A stretch of 64,000 nucleotides of DNA. Source: Bog-473 sp963745175. Its GTDB lineage: Bacteria > Actinomycetota > Acidimicrobiia > Acidimicrobiales > RAAP-2. The stretch is taken from the NCBI GenBank assembly GCA_963745175.1, contig CAVUWK010000004.1, forward strand, positions 310,001 through 374,000. The letters are read 5' to 3'. This document shows positions 1-7,758 of the stretch, in pieces. The notes below the pieces were generated by a model. It was not told where the DNA came from and did no database searches. It saw only the letters and a list, made by a program, of their open reading frames with translations. A program made the translations under genes and the position numbers. Within the stretch, counting starts at the first letter, position 1. Every line of letters begins with the position of its first letter.

Positions 1-253
1 CGCCGGACGGATCGATCTGGCAGCCCGGTGCGACCAGCCGCCCGCACAGAATCACGACGCCGGGACCCTGCCACTCCTCGAGCCGGCGGGCGATGTCGCG
101 GCAGGCGGCGCGCGAGCTGTCGGAGGGCTCCGGCGGGAGCAGCAGGTCGCCGATGACCTCCACCCGGCGACCGAGCGCCACACCCACGGTGCGATCGGTG
201 CGGGGCGCAGCGGCCGGGGCATTCAGCACTCCCGTGTCGGCGTCGACTCCCAT
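1..253 (-). CDS. N-terminal part of a metallophosphoesterase-like protein (runs off the window)
   Basis: An open minus-strand frame of 84 codons starts at an ATG at 253, with an in-frame TGA just upstream, and is cut by the window edge. The readable part contains a V-E-V-I-G-D-L-L-L-P segment followed by an amphipathic stretch and G-P-G-V-V-I-L-C-G. I associate this layout with the start of actinobacterial metallophosphoesterase-type proteins, but the catalytic D-x-H / GNHD motifs lie outside the window, so the function is a guess. It is divergent from the HAD gene to its right. The bases between them include a C5-TAA-G5 hairpin at 294-306. Confidence 0.5.
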   Translation of the reverse strand, partial: MGVDADTGVLNAPAAAPRTDRTVGVALGRRVEVIGDLLLPPEPSDSSRAACRDIARRLEEWQGPGVVILCGRLVAPGCQIDPSG

Positions 254-422
254 TCCTCGTCCATCGTGTCACCTTCCGGCCCCCTCACTCCTCCCCCCTA
301 AGGGGGAATTGTCTCCCCGGGAGGTCGCGGGAACCCCATTAAGCTGGTCCTTCGTGCTCGGCACCAGGCCAGAGGGCGACCGCAGCAACTGGACGTGGCG
401 CGCCGGGGACGGGCCCCACCCG

Positions 423-863
423 GTGGGGCCGGCCGTCATCTTCGACATCGACGGCGTCCTCTCCGACGCGGCCGGCCGGCAGCACTTCCTCGAGCGCCGC
501 CGGCGGGACTGGGCGTCGTTCTTCGAGGCCTGCGGCGACGACCCCGTGATCGAGGAGGTCGCCCGCCTGCTGGAGCTGCTCGACGCCTCGCTCGCCGTGA
601 TCCTGCTCACGGGGCGACCGCACCGTGTCCGCCCGCAGACGCTGGCCTGGCTGCAGCGCTACGGGTTGCGCTGGGACCTCCTGGTCATGCGCTCACGCGG
701 GGATTACGCCCAGGTCACCGAATTCAAGCAGTCGGTGGTCGAGGACCTGCGGGCTTACGGGTTCGACCTGCGGCTCGCCTTCGAGGACGATCCGTCGAAC
801 CACGCCATGTACGTCGCCGCCGGCGTGCCGTGCGTCTACATCCACTCGGGCTACTACCAGTAG
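423..863 (+). CDS. HAD-superfamily phosphatase-like protein
   Basis: Small HAD-type hydrolase of about 146 residues. The N-terminus carries the nucleophile motif F-D-I-D-G-V-L within the first dozen residues. Motif II is the L-L-T-G-R-P segment (Thr-Gly-Arg). A C-terminal F-E-D-D-P-S-N segment fits the acidic motif IV. The cap is minimal, so the substrate could be a small phosphorylated metabolite, a nucleotide or a protein. The start is uncertain. GTG at 423 puts the nucleophile where it belongs. GTG at 354 would add 23 residues and lies about 8 nt after a TAAGCT (TANNNT) box, so it might be a leaderless start. The 3' end overlaps the convergent lnt gene by 10 bp. Confidence 0.75.
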   Translation: MGPAVIFDIDGVLSDAAGRQHFLERRRRDWASFFEACGDDPVIEEVARLLELLDASLAVILLTGRPHRVRPQTLAWLQRYGLRWDLLVMRSRGDYAQVTEFKQSVVEDLRAYGFDLRLAFEDDPSNHAMYVAAGVPCVYIHSGYYQ

Positions 864-2338
864 AGCTGGCGGGCCCAGCCGACGACGAGCGCCAGCGCGG
901 AGAGGACAAGCACGGGGAGATCCCCCCAGTGGTCATAGGGAGTCATGCCGCGGCGGAGCGAGACGGTGGCGAAGAGGACCTGGCGTCGGCCGAGGGCGCT
1001 GCGCTGCACGACGACGCCGCGTTGGGTCACCACCGCGCTGAACCCGGTCGGCGCCGCCTGCACGAGGTCGCGACCCGTCTCGACGGCCTGCACGGCCGCG
1101 GCGGCGATCTCCTGGCTCGGCACCTGGGACGTGCCGTACGACGATGTGTTGGTCGGCACGGTGAGCAGCTGGGCCCCGGCCCGCACCGACTCGTGGCTCC
1201 GGCCGGCGTAGAAGATCTCGAAGGACACGAGCAAGCCGAGAGGTCCGGCCGGCGTGCGCAGCAGGCCGGTGCCGTGACCGGGGACGGCGTCAACGGGCAC
1301 GCCCGAGAGGTCGGCGACATGTGCGATCAGGGAGCGCAACGGCACGTACTCGCCGAAGGGCACCCGGTGCACCTTCTCGAAGACGCCGACGATGTGGCCG
1401 GTTGGTCCCCAGGCGACGACCTCGTTGCGGAAGGTCGTGGCCGACGCCGGCTCGGTGACACCCACGACGAGGGTCGTGTCGAGCTCCCTGGCCAGGCGCC
1501 CCAGCAGCGCTGCCTGGGGTGAGCCGGCCAGCGGCCGGTCGAGGGCCACGACGTCCTCGGGCCACAGCACGAGTCGGGGGGAGGGGTGGGCGGAGGATAC
1601 GGCGAACGTGGCCGCCACCTGAGCCTCGTAGACCGAGGCCGGCGTCACCTCCTCCTTGCTCAAGCCCCGCTGCCCACCCCCCTGGACCAGGGCGACGCGC
1701 AGCGTGCGCACGGGCGCACCGCCGTCAGGGGCGAGCGCGCCGGCCACGGCCAGCGCGACGATCCCCGCCGCGATCGCGGCCGCGCCGATGACTGATGGCC
1801 CGCCCACGCGGTGGCGGCGGGCCCAGAGCGAGGCGCTGAGGGTGGCGAGGGCGACCCCGCCGGCCCACACGCCGGCCGTGATGAGGAGGGGTCCGCCCAC
1901 CCGGGCCAGCTCGACCAGCGGGCCGCGGGCCTGGCCGAGGAAGACGCCGCCCAGGGGGAGGCCGCCGAAGGGCCACGTCATGCGTACGGCCTCGGCCAGG
2001 GTGCAGGCGCCCACGAAGGCCGGCGCGCGCCCGCGCGAGGGCGGGGTCGCCGCGGCGGCCACCGCGAAGAAGAGTGCCTCGACGACAACGAGGACGAGGG
2101 CGCCGTACCAGTTGAAGGCGCGGGCCCATGCGAGCCCGATGGCGTAGCAGCCCAGCCCGGCCAGCCAGCCGGACCAGATGCGGGTCCGCAGCGGGAGCCC
2201 GGCGAGGCGCCAGTAGAGGAGGGCGGCGCCGACGAGCCCGAGGGGCCACCAACCCCACGGCGGGAGCGAGAGCGCGAGCAGGACACCCGCCACGACCGAG
2301 GGGGCGGCCACGCGGCCCCGGCGCGGCAGGCGGTTCAC
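854..2338 (-). CDS. lnt: apolipoprotein N-acyltransferase-like protein with Ser in place of the catalytic Cys
   Basis: 494 residues with the Lnt layout. Hydrophobic helices fill about residues 10-210, a nitrilase-like domain covers about 215-470, and a last membrane helix lies near 475-490. Lnt transfers an acyl chain from a phospholipid to the N-terminal Cys of lipoproteins at the outer face of the membrane. The Glu (L-W-P-E-D) and Lys (F-E-K-V-H-R-V-P-F-G-E-Y) of the Glu-Lys-Cys triad are visible. At the Cys position the sequence reads V-S-F-E, giving Ser372 (codon TCC, complement of 1223-1225) where C-Y-E is usual. Activity may therefore be altered or lost. The GTG start overlaps the hemY stop by 4 nt, so it is the last gene of the haem operon. 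Confidence 0.85.
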   Translation of the reverse strand: MNRLPRRGRVAAPSVVAGVLLALSLPPWGWWPLGLVGAALLYWRLAGLPLRTRIWSGWLAGLGCYAIGLAWARAFNWYGALVLVVVEALFFAVAAAATPPSRGRAPAFVGACTLAEAVRMTWPFGGLPLGGVFLGQARGPLVELARVGGPLLITAGVWAGGVALATLSASLWARRHRVGGPSVIGAAAIAAGIVALAVAGALAPDGGAPVRTLRVALVQGGGQRGLSKEEVTPASVYEAQVAATFAVSSAHPSPRLVLWPEDVVALDRPLAGSPQAALLGRLARELDTTLVVGVTEPASATTFRNEVVAWGPTGHIVGVFEKVHRVPFGEYVPLRSLIAHVADLSGVPVDAVPGHGTGLLRTPAGPLGLLVSFEIFYAGRSHESVRAGAQLLTVPTNTSSYGTSQVPSQEIAAAAVQAVETGRDLVQAAPTGFSAVVTQRGVVVQRSALGRRQVLFATVSLRRGMTPYDHWGDLPVLVLSALALVVGWARQLYW

Positions 2339-3744
2339 AAGAGCGCGTGTGCCGCGGCCCGGCCACTCGCGATGCAGGCGGGGATGCCCACCCCGTGGTA
2401 CGCCGCGCCGGCCACGGCGACGGCGCCGAGGCGGGCCAGCCCGGCCTCGACACCGGCGGTCCGCAGGAGGTGGTGCACCCGGTACTGCGGGAAGGCGTCG
2501 GTGTAGCGCACGACGAGCGCGTCGCCGGGCTGACCGCTGACGCCCATGAGCGCGCCCAACTCCTCCCAGGCCCGCTCGGCCACCTCCTCGTCGCTCCAGC
2601 CCTCGGGGCGGGTGTCGTCGATGCGGCCGAGCGAGGCGCGCAGCAGCACCTCACCACCGCGTTCGAGGTGCGGCCACTTGCGGTCCAGGTAGGTGCAGGC
2701 GGTGACGGCCCACGGGTCGCGGCCCTTGTGCGAGCCGCGGCGCGGGACGAGGAACCCGGTCCCGCTGAGCGTGGACGGGAGGTCCTCCAAGCTGACACGG
2801 AACGTCGCCAGCACGACCGAGGCGTAGTCGATGGCGTCCAACAACCCGGCGACCTCGTCGTCGTGGTGGCGCAGGAGCTCCGCCGTCGCCGGCGCCGGTG
2901 TCGCCAGCACCACGGCGTCCGCGTCCAAGACCTCGGTGCCCGACGCCACCGTCCACCCCGCGGCGGCCCGCTCGAGCCGGTCGGCCGGTGCCGAGAGCCG
3001 GACGTCGACGCCGCGCTCGCGCAGCCCCGCCGCCAGCGCGTGGACGAGCGCCGCCATGCCGCCGTCGAGCGACCAGAAGAGCGGCGGCCCGTCGGGGTCG
3101 GGAGCGGGCACCTCGGCCCGCATGGCCCGCATGAGGCCGCCGCGGCGCTGCGCGGCGGCCAGCAGGGGCGGGAACGTCGCGGCGGCGGACATGTCGTCGA
3201 CCGAGCCGGCGTGGATGCCGCCGATGAGCGGATCGACCAACGTGTCCACGACGCGCCGGCCGAGCTTGTGCGCCACCAGTGGGCCGATGGAACGGTCGCC
3301 GATCGGCCCGCGGCTGTCGGGCCGGGGCAGCACCGCGTCGCGGGCGAGGCCCAGTGCGCCACGCACGCCGAGGATGCCCGAACGCGCCGTGGGCCAGAAA
3401 CGCGTCGGGATCCCGAGTGCCTGGCCCTCGGGCAGCGTGCGTAGGCGCCCGCGGGCCCAGACCGACGCGCCGCGGGCGGCGATGGGCACGAGCGAGTCCG
3501 CGATTCCCACTTCGCGGCACAGGTCGACGGCCTCGCGGCGCCGGCCCAGGAAGCCGTCGGGACCCACGTCGACGACCCGGCCGCCGAGTTCCTCGCTCTG
3601 TAGCGGGCCGCCGAGGCGCGCCGAGGCCTCGAGCAGGGTCACCGTGGGAGCCCCGGGCCGCTGCACCGCGGCGCCGGTCAGTTCCCACGCCGCGGTCAGG
3701 CCGCTGATGCCACCGCCGACGACGACCACCCGCCGCGCCGCCAT
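2335..3744 (-). CDS. hemY: HemY-type protoporphyrinogen/coproporphyrinogen III oxidase
   Basis: 469-residue FAD-dependent oxidase. The N-terminus shows the dinucleotide-binding signature V-V-V-G-G-G-I-S-G-L-T-A-A-W-E-L, and a second FAD-contacting segment lies at the C-terminus (G-V-G-I-P-A-C-I-A-S-G-R-A-A-A). The length matches the Gram-positive HemY/CgoX family, which oxidises coproporphyrinogen III to coproporphyrin III (older name: protoporphyrinogen oxidase). The gene sits directly after hemH, with 1 nt between the hemH stop and its ATG, and overlaps lnt by 4 nt. Co-transcription with hemE and hemH supports a haem role. The last enzyme of the coproporphyrin route (ChdC/HemQ) is not in the window. 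Confidence 0.93.
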   Translation of the reverse strand: MAARRVVVVGGGISGLTAAWELTGAAVQRPGAPTVTLLEASARLGGPLQSEELGGRVVDVGPDGFLGRRREAVDLCREVGIADSLVPIAARGASVWARGRLRTLPEGQALGIPTRFWPTARSGILGVRGALGLARDAVLPRPDSRGPIGDRSIGPLVAHKLGRRVVDTLVDPLIGGIHAGSVDDMSAAATFPPLLAAAQRRGGLMRAMRAEVPAPDPDGPPLFWSLDGGMAALVHALAAGLRERGVDVRLSAPADRLERAAAGWTVASGTEVLDADAVVLATPAPATAELLRHHDDEVAGLLDAIDYASVVLATFRVSLEDLPSTLSGTGFLVPRRGSHKGRDPWAVTACTYLDRKWPHLERGGEVLLRASLGRIDDTRPEGWSDEEVAERAWEELGALMGVSGQPGDALVVRYTDAFPQYRVHHLLRTAGVEAGLARLGAVAVAGAAYHGVGIPACIASGRAAAHALL

Positions 3745-3745
3745 G

Positions 3746-4648
3746 TCAGGACGTCCCGTCCGCCCCGATGATCAGATCGGTCAGCGTGGCGATGAAGGCG
3801 GGGTCGTCGTTGAGTGAGGTGGTGCGCGCGTAGGCGAGGCCGCCCCTCGCCGCGACCCCCGCCAGCTCGACGTCGAGGTCGTAGAGCACCTCGAGGTGGT
3901 CGGCCACGAACCCGATCGGACAGACGACGATCGCGTCCGTCGCCCCGTCCGCGGCCAGCTGGCGCACGAGATCGCGCACATCGGGCCCGAGCCACGGCTC
4001 GGGCGTCCGCCCGGCGCTCTGCCACGCCACGAGCCATTCTTCGAGCCCGGCGGCCTCGGCCACCAAGCGGGCCGACTCGGCGAGCTGCTCGGGATAGGTG
4101 TCACCGGCCTCCCTGATGCGCGCCGGCAGCGAGTGCGCGGTGAAGACGACCTTCGCCCGGCTGTCGACGGTGCGGAGCGCGTCCGTGACGCGCGCGGCGA
4201 GAAGCGTGACGAGCGACGGCTGGGCATACCACGGCGCCACGGGTACGAAGGGCGTGTCGCCGAGCGCGGCGGCGGCGCGGTCGAGGTACTCCTGCGAGCC
4301 CAGGGACGAGCCGTGGGGTGTCAGGACGAGACCGATCACGCGCTCAGGCCCGGCCGCCGCGAGGGCGGCGGCGGACTCCTCGATAAGGGGGTCGGTGTGC
4401 TTGGCGCCGAACGACACGAGGTAGCGGTCCGGGGCCCGTCGCGCGAGCGCGGCGCGCACCGCCTCGACCTGTGCCGCGGTGCGGACGGCCAAGGGCGACA
4501 CGCCGCCGATGGCGTCGTAGCGGCCCTCGAGCTCGGCGAGCTGCTCGGGCGTCGGCGGGTGGCCGCGGCGGATGCGCGTGAAGAAGGGTGCGATCTCGAC
4601 CTTGCTGGCCGGCGTGCCGTGCGCCATGAGGAGCACGCCCGTCGTCAT
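3746..4648 (-). CDS. hemH: ferrochelatase (coproporphyrin-type)
   Basis: 300 residues. It inserts Fe2+ into a porphyrin; in Gram-positive bacteria the substrate is usually coproporphyrin III. The start M-T-T-G-V-L-L-M-A-H-G-T-P is typical. The active-site His lies in T-A-H-S-L-P-A-R-I and the active-site Glu in F-V-A-D-H-L-E-V-L-Y-D-L-D. The ATG at 4648 overlaps the hemE stop by 4 nt (ATGA), which fixes the start and implies translational coupling. I see no C-terminal Cys cluster, so an iron-sulfur cluster of the kind reported for some actinobacterial ferrochelatases is not evident. Confidence 0.93.
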   Translation of the reverse strand: MTTGVLLMAHGTPASKVEIAPFFTRIRRGHPPTPEQLAELEGRYDAIGGVSPLAVRTAAQVEAVRAALARRAPDRYLVSFGAKHTDPLIEESAAALAAAGPERVIGLVLTPHGSSLGSQEYLDRAAAALGDTPFVPVAPWYAQPSLVTLLAARVTDALRTVDSRAKVVFTAHSLPARIREAGDTYPEQLAESARLVAEAAGLEEWLVAWQSAGRTPEPWLGPDVRDLVRQLAADGATDAIVVCPIGFVADHLEVLYDLDVELAGVAARGGLAYARTTSLNDDPAFIATLTDLIIGADGTS

Positions 4649-5703
4649 GGTGACGCGGTCTCGGCGTGGACGAGTTCGACGACGGCGGACAGGATCCCGG
4701 GGTCGGACTCGGGTAGGACGCCGTGGCCGAGGTTGAAGACGTGGCCCGTGCCCGTGCCGTCCGCGGCGGCGGCGAGGACGGCACGGGTGGCCTCCTCGAC
4801 CACAGGCCAGGGCGCCAGGCACAGCGCGGGGTCGAGGTTGCCCTGCAGCGCGTGCCCGGCACCGACGCGCCGGCGCGCCTCGTCGAGAGGGACGCGCCAG
4901 TCGACGCCGACCACGTCGGATTCGGCGGAGCCCATCGACGCGAGCAACTCGCCGGTGCCGACGCCGAAGAGGATGGTCGGCACGCCGAGGTCGGCGATGC
5001 CGGCGAGGACGGCCCGGGTGGCCGGCAGAGCGAAGCGGGTGTACTCGGCCGGCGAGAGCGAACCGGCCCAACTGTCGAAGAGCTGCACCGTCTGCGCCCC
5101 GGCCTCGATCTGCGCCCGGAGCGAGGCCACGGCCATGGCGGCGAGCCGGTCCGTCAGCTTTTGCCAGAGCCCGGGGTCCCCGTGCATCAGGGCCTTGACC
5201 TTGGCGAAGGTGCGGGACGGTCCGCCCTCGACGGCGTAGCTGGCCACGGTGAAGGGCGCGCCGGCGAAGCCGATCAGGGCCACCCCCGACCCCGCCAGCT
5301 CCCGGCTGACCAGTCCCACCGTCTCGGCCACGTAGGGCGCGTCGACAGCCGGCTCGAAGGGTCGGAGACGAGCCAGGTCGGCCTTGCTGCGGAACGGCTC
5401 GGCCACCACGGGACCCCGGCCCTGCTCCACGTCGACCCCGAAGCCGATGGCATGCAGGGGCACGACGATGTCGGAGAACACGATCGCCGCGTCGACGCCG
5501 TAGCGACGGACCGGCTGCATCGTGAGCTCCGCCGACAGCGAGGCGTCGCCGATGGCGGAGAGGATGGAGCCCTCACCGCGAGCCGCCCGGTATTCGGGGA
5601 GCGCACGCCCGGCCTGGCGCATGAACCACACAGGCGTGCGCGACACCGGTTCCCGTAAGCAGGCGCGCACGAGCCCCGAGCGGGCATCTGCCGCCAGACT
5701 CAC
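4645..5703 (-). CDS. hemE: uroporphyrinogen III decarboxylase
   Basis: 352 residues. It decarboxylates the four acetate side chains of uroporphyrinogen III to give coproporphyrinogen III. The N-terminal signature P-V-W-F-M-R-Q-A-G-R and the second signature G-F-A-G-A-P-F-T-V-A-S-Y are both intact, and the length is normal. The GTG start at 5703 overlaps the stop of the upstream UPF0145 gene by 4 nt (GTGA), and the hemE stop overlaps the hemH start by 4 nt. The cytoplasmic enzyme heads the haem branch of this operon. Confidence 0.95.
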   Translation of the reverse strand: MSLAADARSGLVRACLREPVSRTPVWFMRQAGRALPEYRAARGEGSILSAIGDASLSAELTMQPVRRYGVDAAIVFSDIVVPLHAIGFGVDVEQGRGPVVAEPFRSKADLARLRPFEPAVDAPYVAETVGLVSRELAGSGVALIGFAGAPFTVASYAVEGGPSRTFAKVKALMHGDPGLWQKLTDRLAAMAVASLRAQIEAGAQTVQLFDSWAGSLSPAEYTRFALPATRAVLAGIADLGVPTILFGVGTGELLASMGSAESDVVGVDWRVPLDEARRRVGAGHALQGNLDPALCLAPWPVVEEATRAVLAAAADGTGTGHVFNLGHGVLPESDPGILSAVVELVHAETASP

Positions 5704-6023
5704 CCGGTCGGCTCTATGACGACGGCCGTCCCATAGGCGCAGATCTCCGTCCAGTTCCCACCCATCTCCGAGGTGTCGAACCGCATCGCCAGCACGGCGT
5801 TCCCACCACGCGCCTCGGCTTCCCCCACCATGCGGTTCACCACGTCCTCTCGGCTCAGCTGCAGGTTCTTGGTCATCCCCTTGAGCTCGCCTCCCGCGAG
5901 GGACTTGAAGGCTGCGCCGAACTGGGATCCGACGTTGCGGGAGCGGACCGTGAGGCCGAAGACCTCGCCCAGCACCGACGTCACCTTGTATCCGGGGACG
6001 TCGTTCATGGTCGAAATGAGCAT
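5700..6023 (-). CDS. UPF0145 (YbjQ-like) family protein
   Basis: 107 residues starting M-L-I-S-T-M-N-D-V-P-G-Y. It shows the family features of an N-terminal V-P-G-Y-K-V segment, a central S-R-N-V-G-S-Q-F-G-A-A segment and a C-terminal N-A-V-L-A-M-R-F-D region. ATG at 6023 is preferred because GAAAGGA lies about 5 nt upstream. The family forms pentameric heavy-metal-binding-domain-like folds with no agreed function. It is the first gene of the haem operon and overlaps hemE by 4 nt. A link to haem or metal handling is only inferred from position. Confidence 0.85.
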   Translation of the reverse strand: MLISTMNDVPGYKVTSVLGEVFGLTVRSRNVGSQFGAAFKSLAGGELKGMTKNLQLSREDVVNRMVGEAEARGGNAVLAMRFDTSEMGGNWTEICAYGTAVVIEPTG

Positions 6024-6087
6024 GGCATTCCTTTCGGTCCGGCTCATCGTATGCGTCGCCACCCCGGCGTCCGGGGCGTCGCGGGGC

Positions 6088-6112
6088 GTCTAAAGCTAAG
6101 AGCTAGCGGATA
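6088..6112 (+). repeat. left inverted end of the TnpB element
   Basis: GTCTAAAGC, 9 spacer bases, then GCGGATA. Both blocks recur in reverse complement at 7700-7719, where the spacer is 4 bases. I take this as the left boundary of the element. Confidence 0.55.
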
Positions 6113-6202
6113 GGCGGTGATCCCACCAGCCAGGGGGCGGCAAAGCTGACGAGCCTCCAAAGACCATCTGACCCGTCACACCCGATCCATAGCGTCGGAG
6201 CC

Positions 6203-7665
6203 GTGGCCCGGATGACCACCTTTCGCTTCACCGCAGAGCCCGATGCCGAGGGTGCCGCGGCCTTCCGTCGCCATATGGGAGCGCGCCGCTTCGCCTACAA
6301 CGAGTGCCGCTGCGCGGTGGTCGCGGCGTTGGCGGCCAAGCGCATCGACGCGACGACCGCGGTGCCCTGGAGCGGGTACTCGCTGATCAACTGGTTCAAC
6401 GCCTGGAAGAAGACCGAGGCGGCGGGACGGCGCTTCGCGGTCGACTCGCACGGGTGTGCCGAGCTCGTCGACGTCGGCCTCTCTTGGCGCGGAGAGGTCT
6501 GCGCCCAGGTCTTTGAGGAGGCAGCCGTCGACCTCGGCCGGGCCCTCGCCGCCTTCTCGGCCTCCAAGAAGGGCGAACGCAAGGGCGCCCGGGTCGGCTT
6601 CCCGCGGGCCAAGAAGAAGGGCCATGCGCCGGGGACCTTCCGCCTGCGCAACAAGCTCTCGGGCTCGGGCACTCCCTGCATCCGCCTCGGCGAGGCCGGA
6701 GCGCGCTCGCTCGCCCTGCCCTTCATCGGCATCGTGGCGCTGCGCGAGGACACCCGGGCGCTGCGGCGTCTGTTGCGCCCCGACGCGACCGGGTCGCCCC
6801 GGGCCCGGATCTGCAACGCCACCGTCACAAAGCACCGGGGGCGCTTCGTCATCACCATCAGCGTCGAAGCCCCGGACTTTCACGCCGAGCGGTGCCACGG
6901 ACCAGGGCGTAGCTCCCAGGGCTTCGTCGGTATCGACCGGGGGCTGTGCGCCTATGTCGTTGCCGCCACTGCGGATGGCAAAGAGGTGGCCAAGGTGAGC
7001 GCCCCTCAGCCCCTGGAGCGCTCGCTCGGATCGCTGCGTCGGGCTTCCCGGGTGCTTTCGCGCCGCCAACTTGGTTCGCAAAATAGGAGGAAGGCCCGTG
7101 TACGACTCCAGCTGATCCACGCCAAGGTGGCCGACCAACGTCGCGACTTTTGCCACCGCCTCTCGAGTGCGCTCGTCAAGACCCACGACGCGCTGTGCCT
7201 CGAGGACTTGGCGGTGGCGAACCTGGTCCGCAACAAGCATCTGGCCCGCCGGATCGCCGACGCCTCGTGGGGCCGCTTCGCCCAGATGCTCGCCTACAAG
7301 GCCGACTGGTACGGCAGCGACCTGTGCGTGGCACCGAGGTTCTACCCTTCGACGAAGACCTGCTCGGCCTGTGGGTGGCTCTGGTGCGACATGGCGCTCA
7401 GGGACCGGACCTTCATTGTGCCACCTGCGGTCTTGTCGCCGACCGGGACCTCAATGCGGCCATCAACCTCGCCGCCTGGGCGAACGCCGAGCGTGTCTCG
7501 GCATCTCAGGCCCCGGACCCCCAAGCAGGGGGCCGGGTCGACAATGCCTGTGGAGAGAACGGCGCTGGCCACCAGATCCCTGATGGTGAAACTGCTCTCG
7601 CAACGGCCCGCGTCAGCGTGGGCAAAGAAGCAGGAACCGACTCGGTGCTGGCGTCGCCACTCTGA
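6203..7665 (+). pseudogene. tnpB: IS200/IS605-family TnpB (RNA-guided nuclease-like), one frameshift
   Basis: TnpB proteins are RNA-guided DNA nucleases with a RuvC-like core. The N-terminal helical domain covers about residues 1-230. The first RuvC Asp is in F-V-G-I-D-R-G-L near residue 242, and the catalytic Glu is in A-L-C-L-E-D-L near residue 334. The zinc finger begins T-C-S-A-C-G near 378. After D-R-T-F the frame breaks. Loss of one C near 7412-7414 would restore H-C-A-T-C-G-L-V-A-D-R-D-L-N-A-A-I-N-L-A in the next frame, giving the second Cys pair and the third RuvC Asp, with a stop at 7663-7665. All catalytic residues thus survive. The start is GTG 6203 or ATG 6212. As read, the protein is inactive; a sequencing error is possible. 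Confidence 0.85.
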
Positions 7666-7699
7666 GCCGGACGCCCGAGAAGGGCGGTGCGCAGATCCC

Positions 7700-7719
7700 T
7701 ATCCGCGCACGCTTTAGAC
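7700..7719 (-). repeat. right inverted end of the TnpB element
   Basis: TATCCGC and GCTTTAGAC, separated by 4 bases. They are the reverse complement of the blocks at 6088-6112. The block includes TAGACT, a plausible -10 box for the downstream helicase gene. Confidence 0.55.
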
Positions 7720-7758
7720 TGAACCGTTTCCCCCGTGGGCCGGGGAGGAAGGGGAGAG

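Larger units (their letters stand above)
6088..7719 (+). mobile_element. TnpB-only insertion element with inverted-repeat-like ends
   Basis: About 1.63 kb containing a single tnpB-type gene and no tnpA. The left end carries GTCTAAAGC (6088-6096) and GCGGATA (6106-6112). The right end carries their reverse complements TATCCGC (7700-7706) and GCTTTAGAC (7711-7719) in mirrored order. A small hairpin, CGCCC-GAGAA-GGGCG, lies at 7672-7686 just after tnpB, where the omega/reRNA of TnpB systems is normally formed. The element sits between the start of the haem operon and helR. Its right edge is only about 40 bp from the helR start, so it may supply or disturb the helR promoter (TAGACT at 7714-7719). 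Boundaries are inferred from the repeats alone. Confidence 0.6.

Noticed and set aside
854..3444. Long plus-strand and extra minus-strand open frames across the lnt/hemY region
   Set aside because: High GC makes all frames open. These have no recognisable domains and are Arg/Pro/Ala-rich shadows of lnt and hemY.
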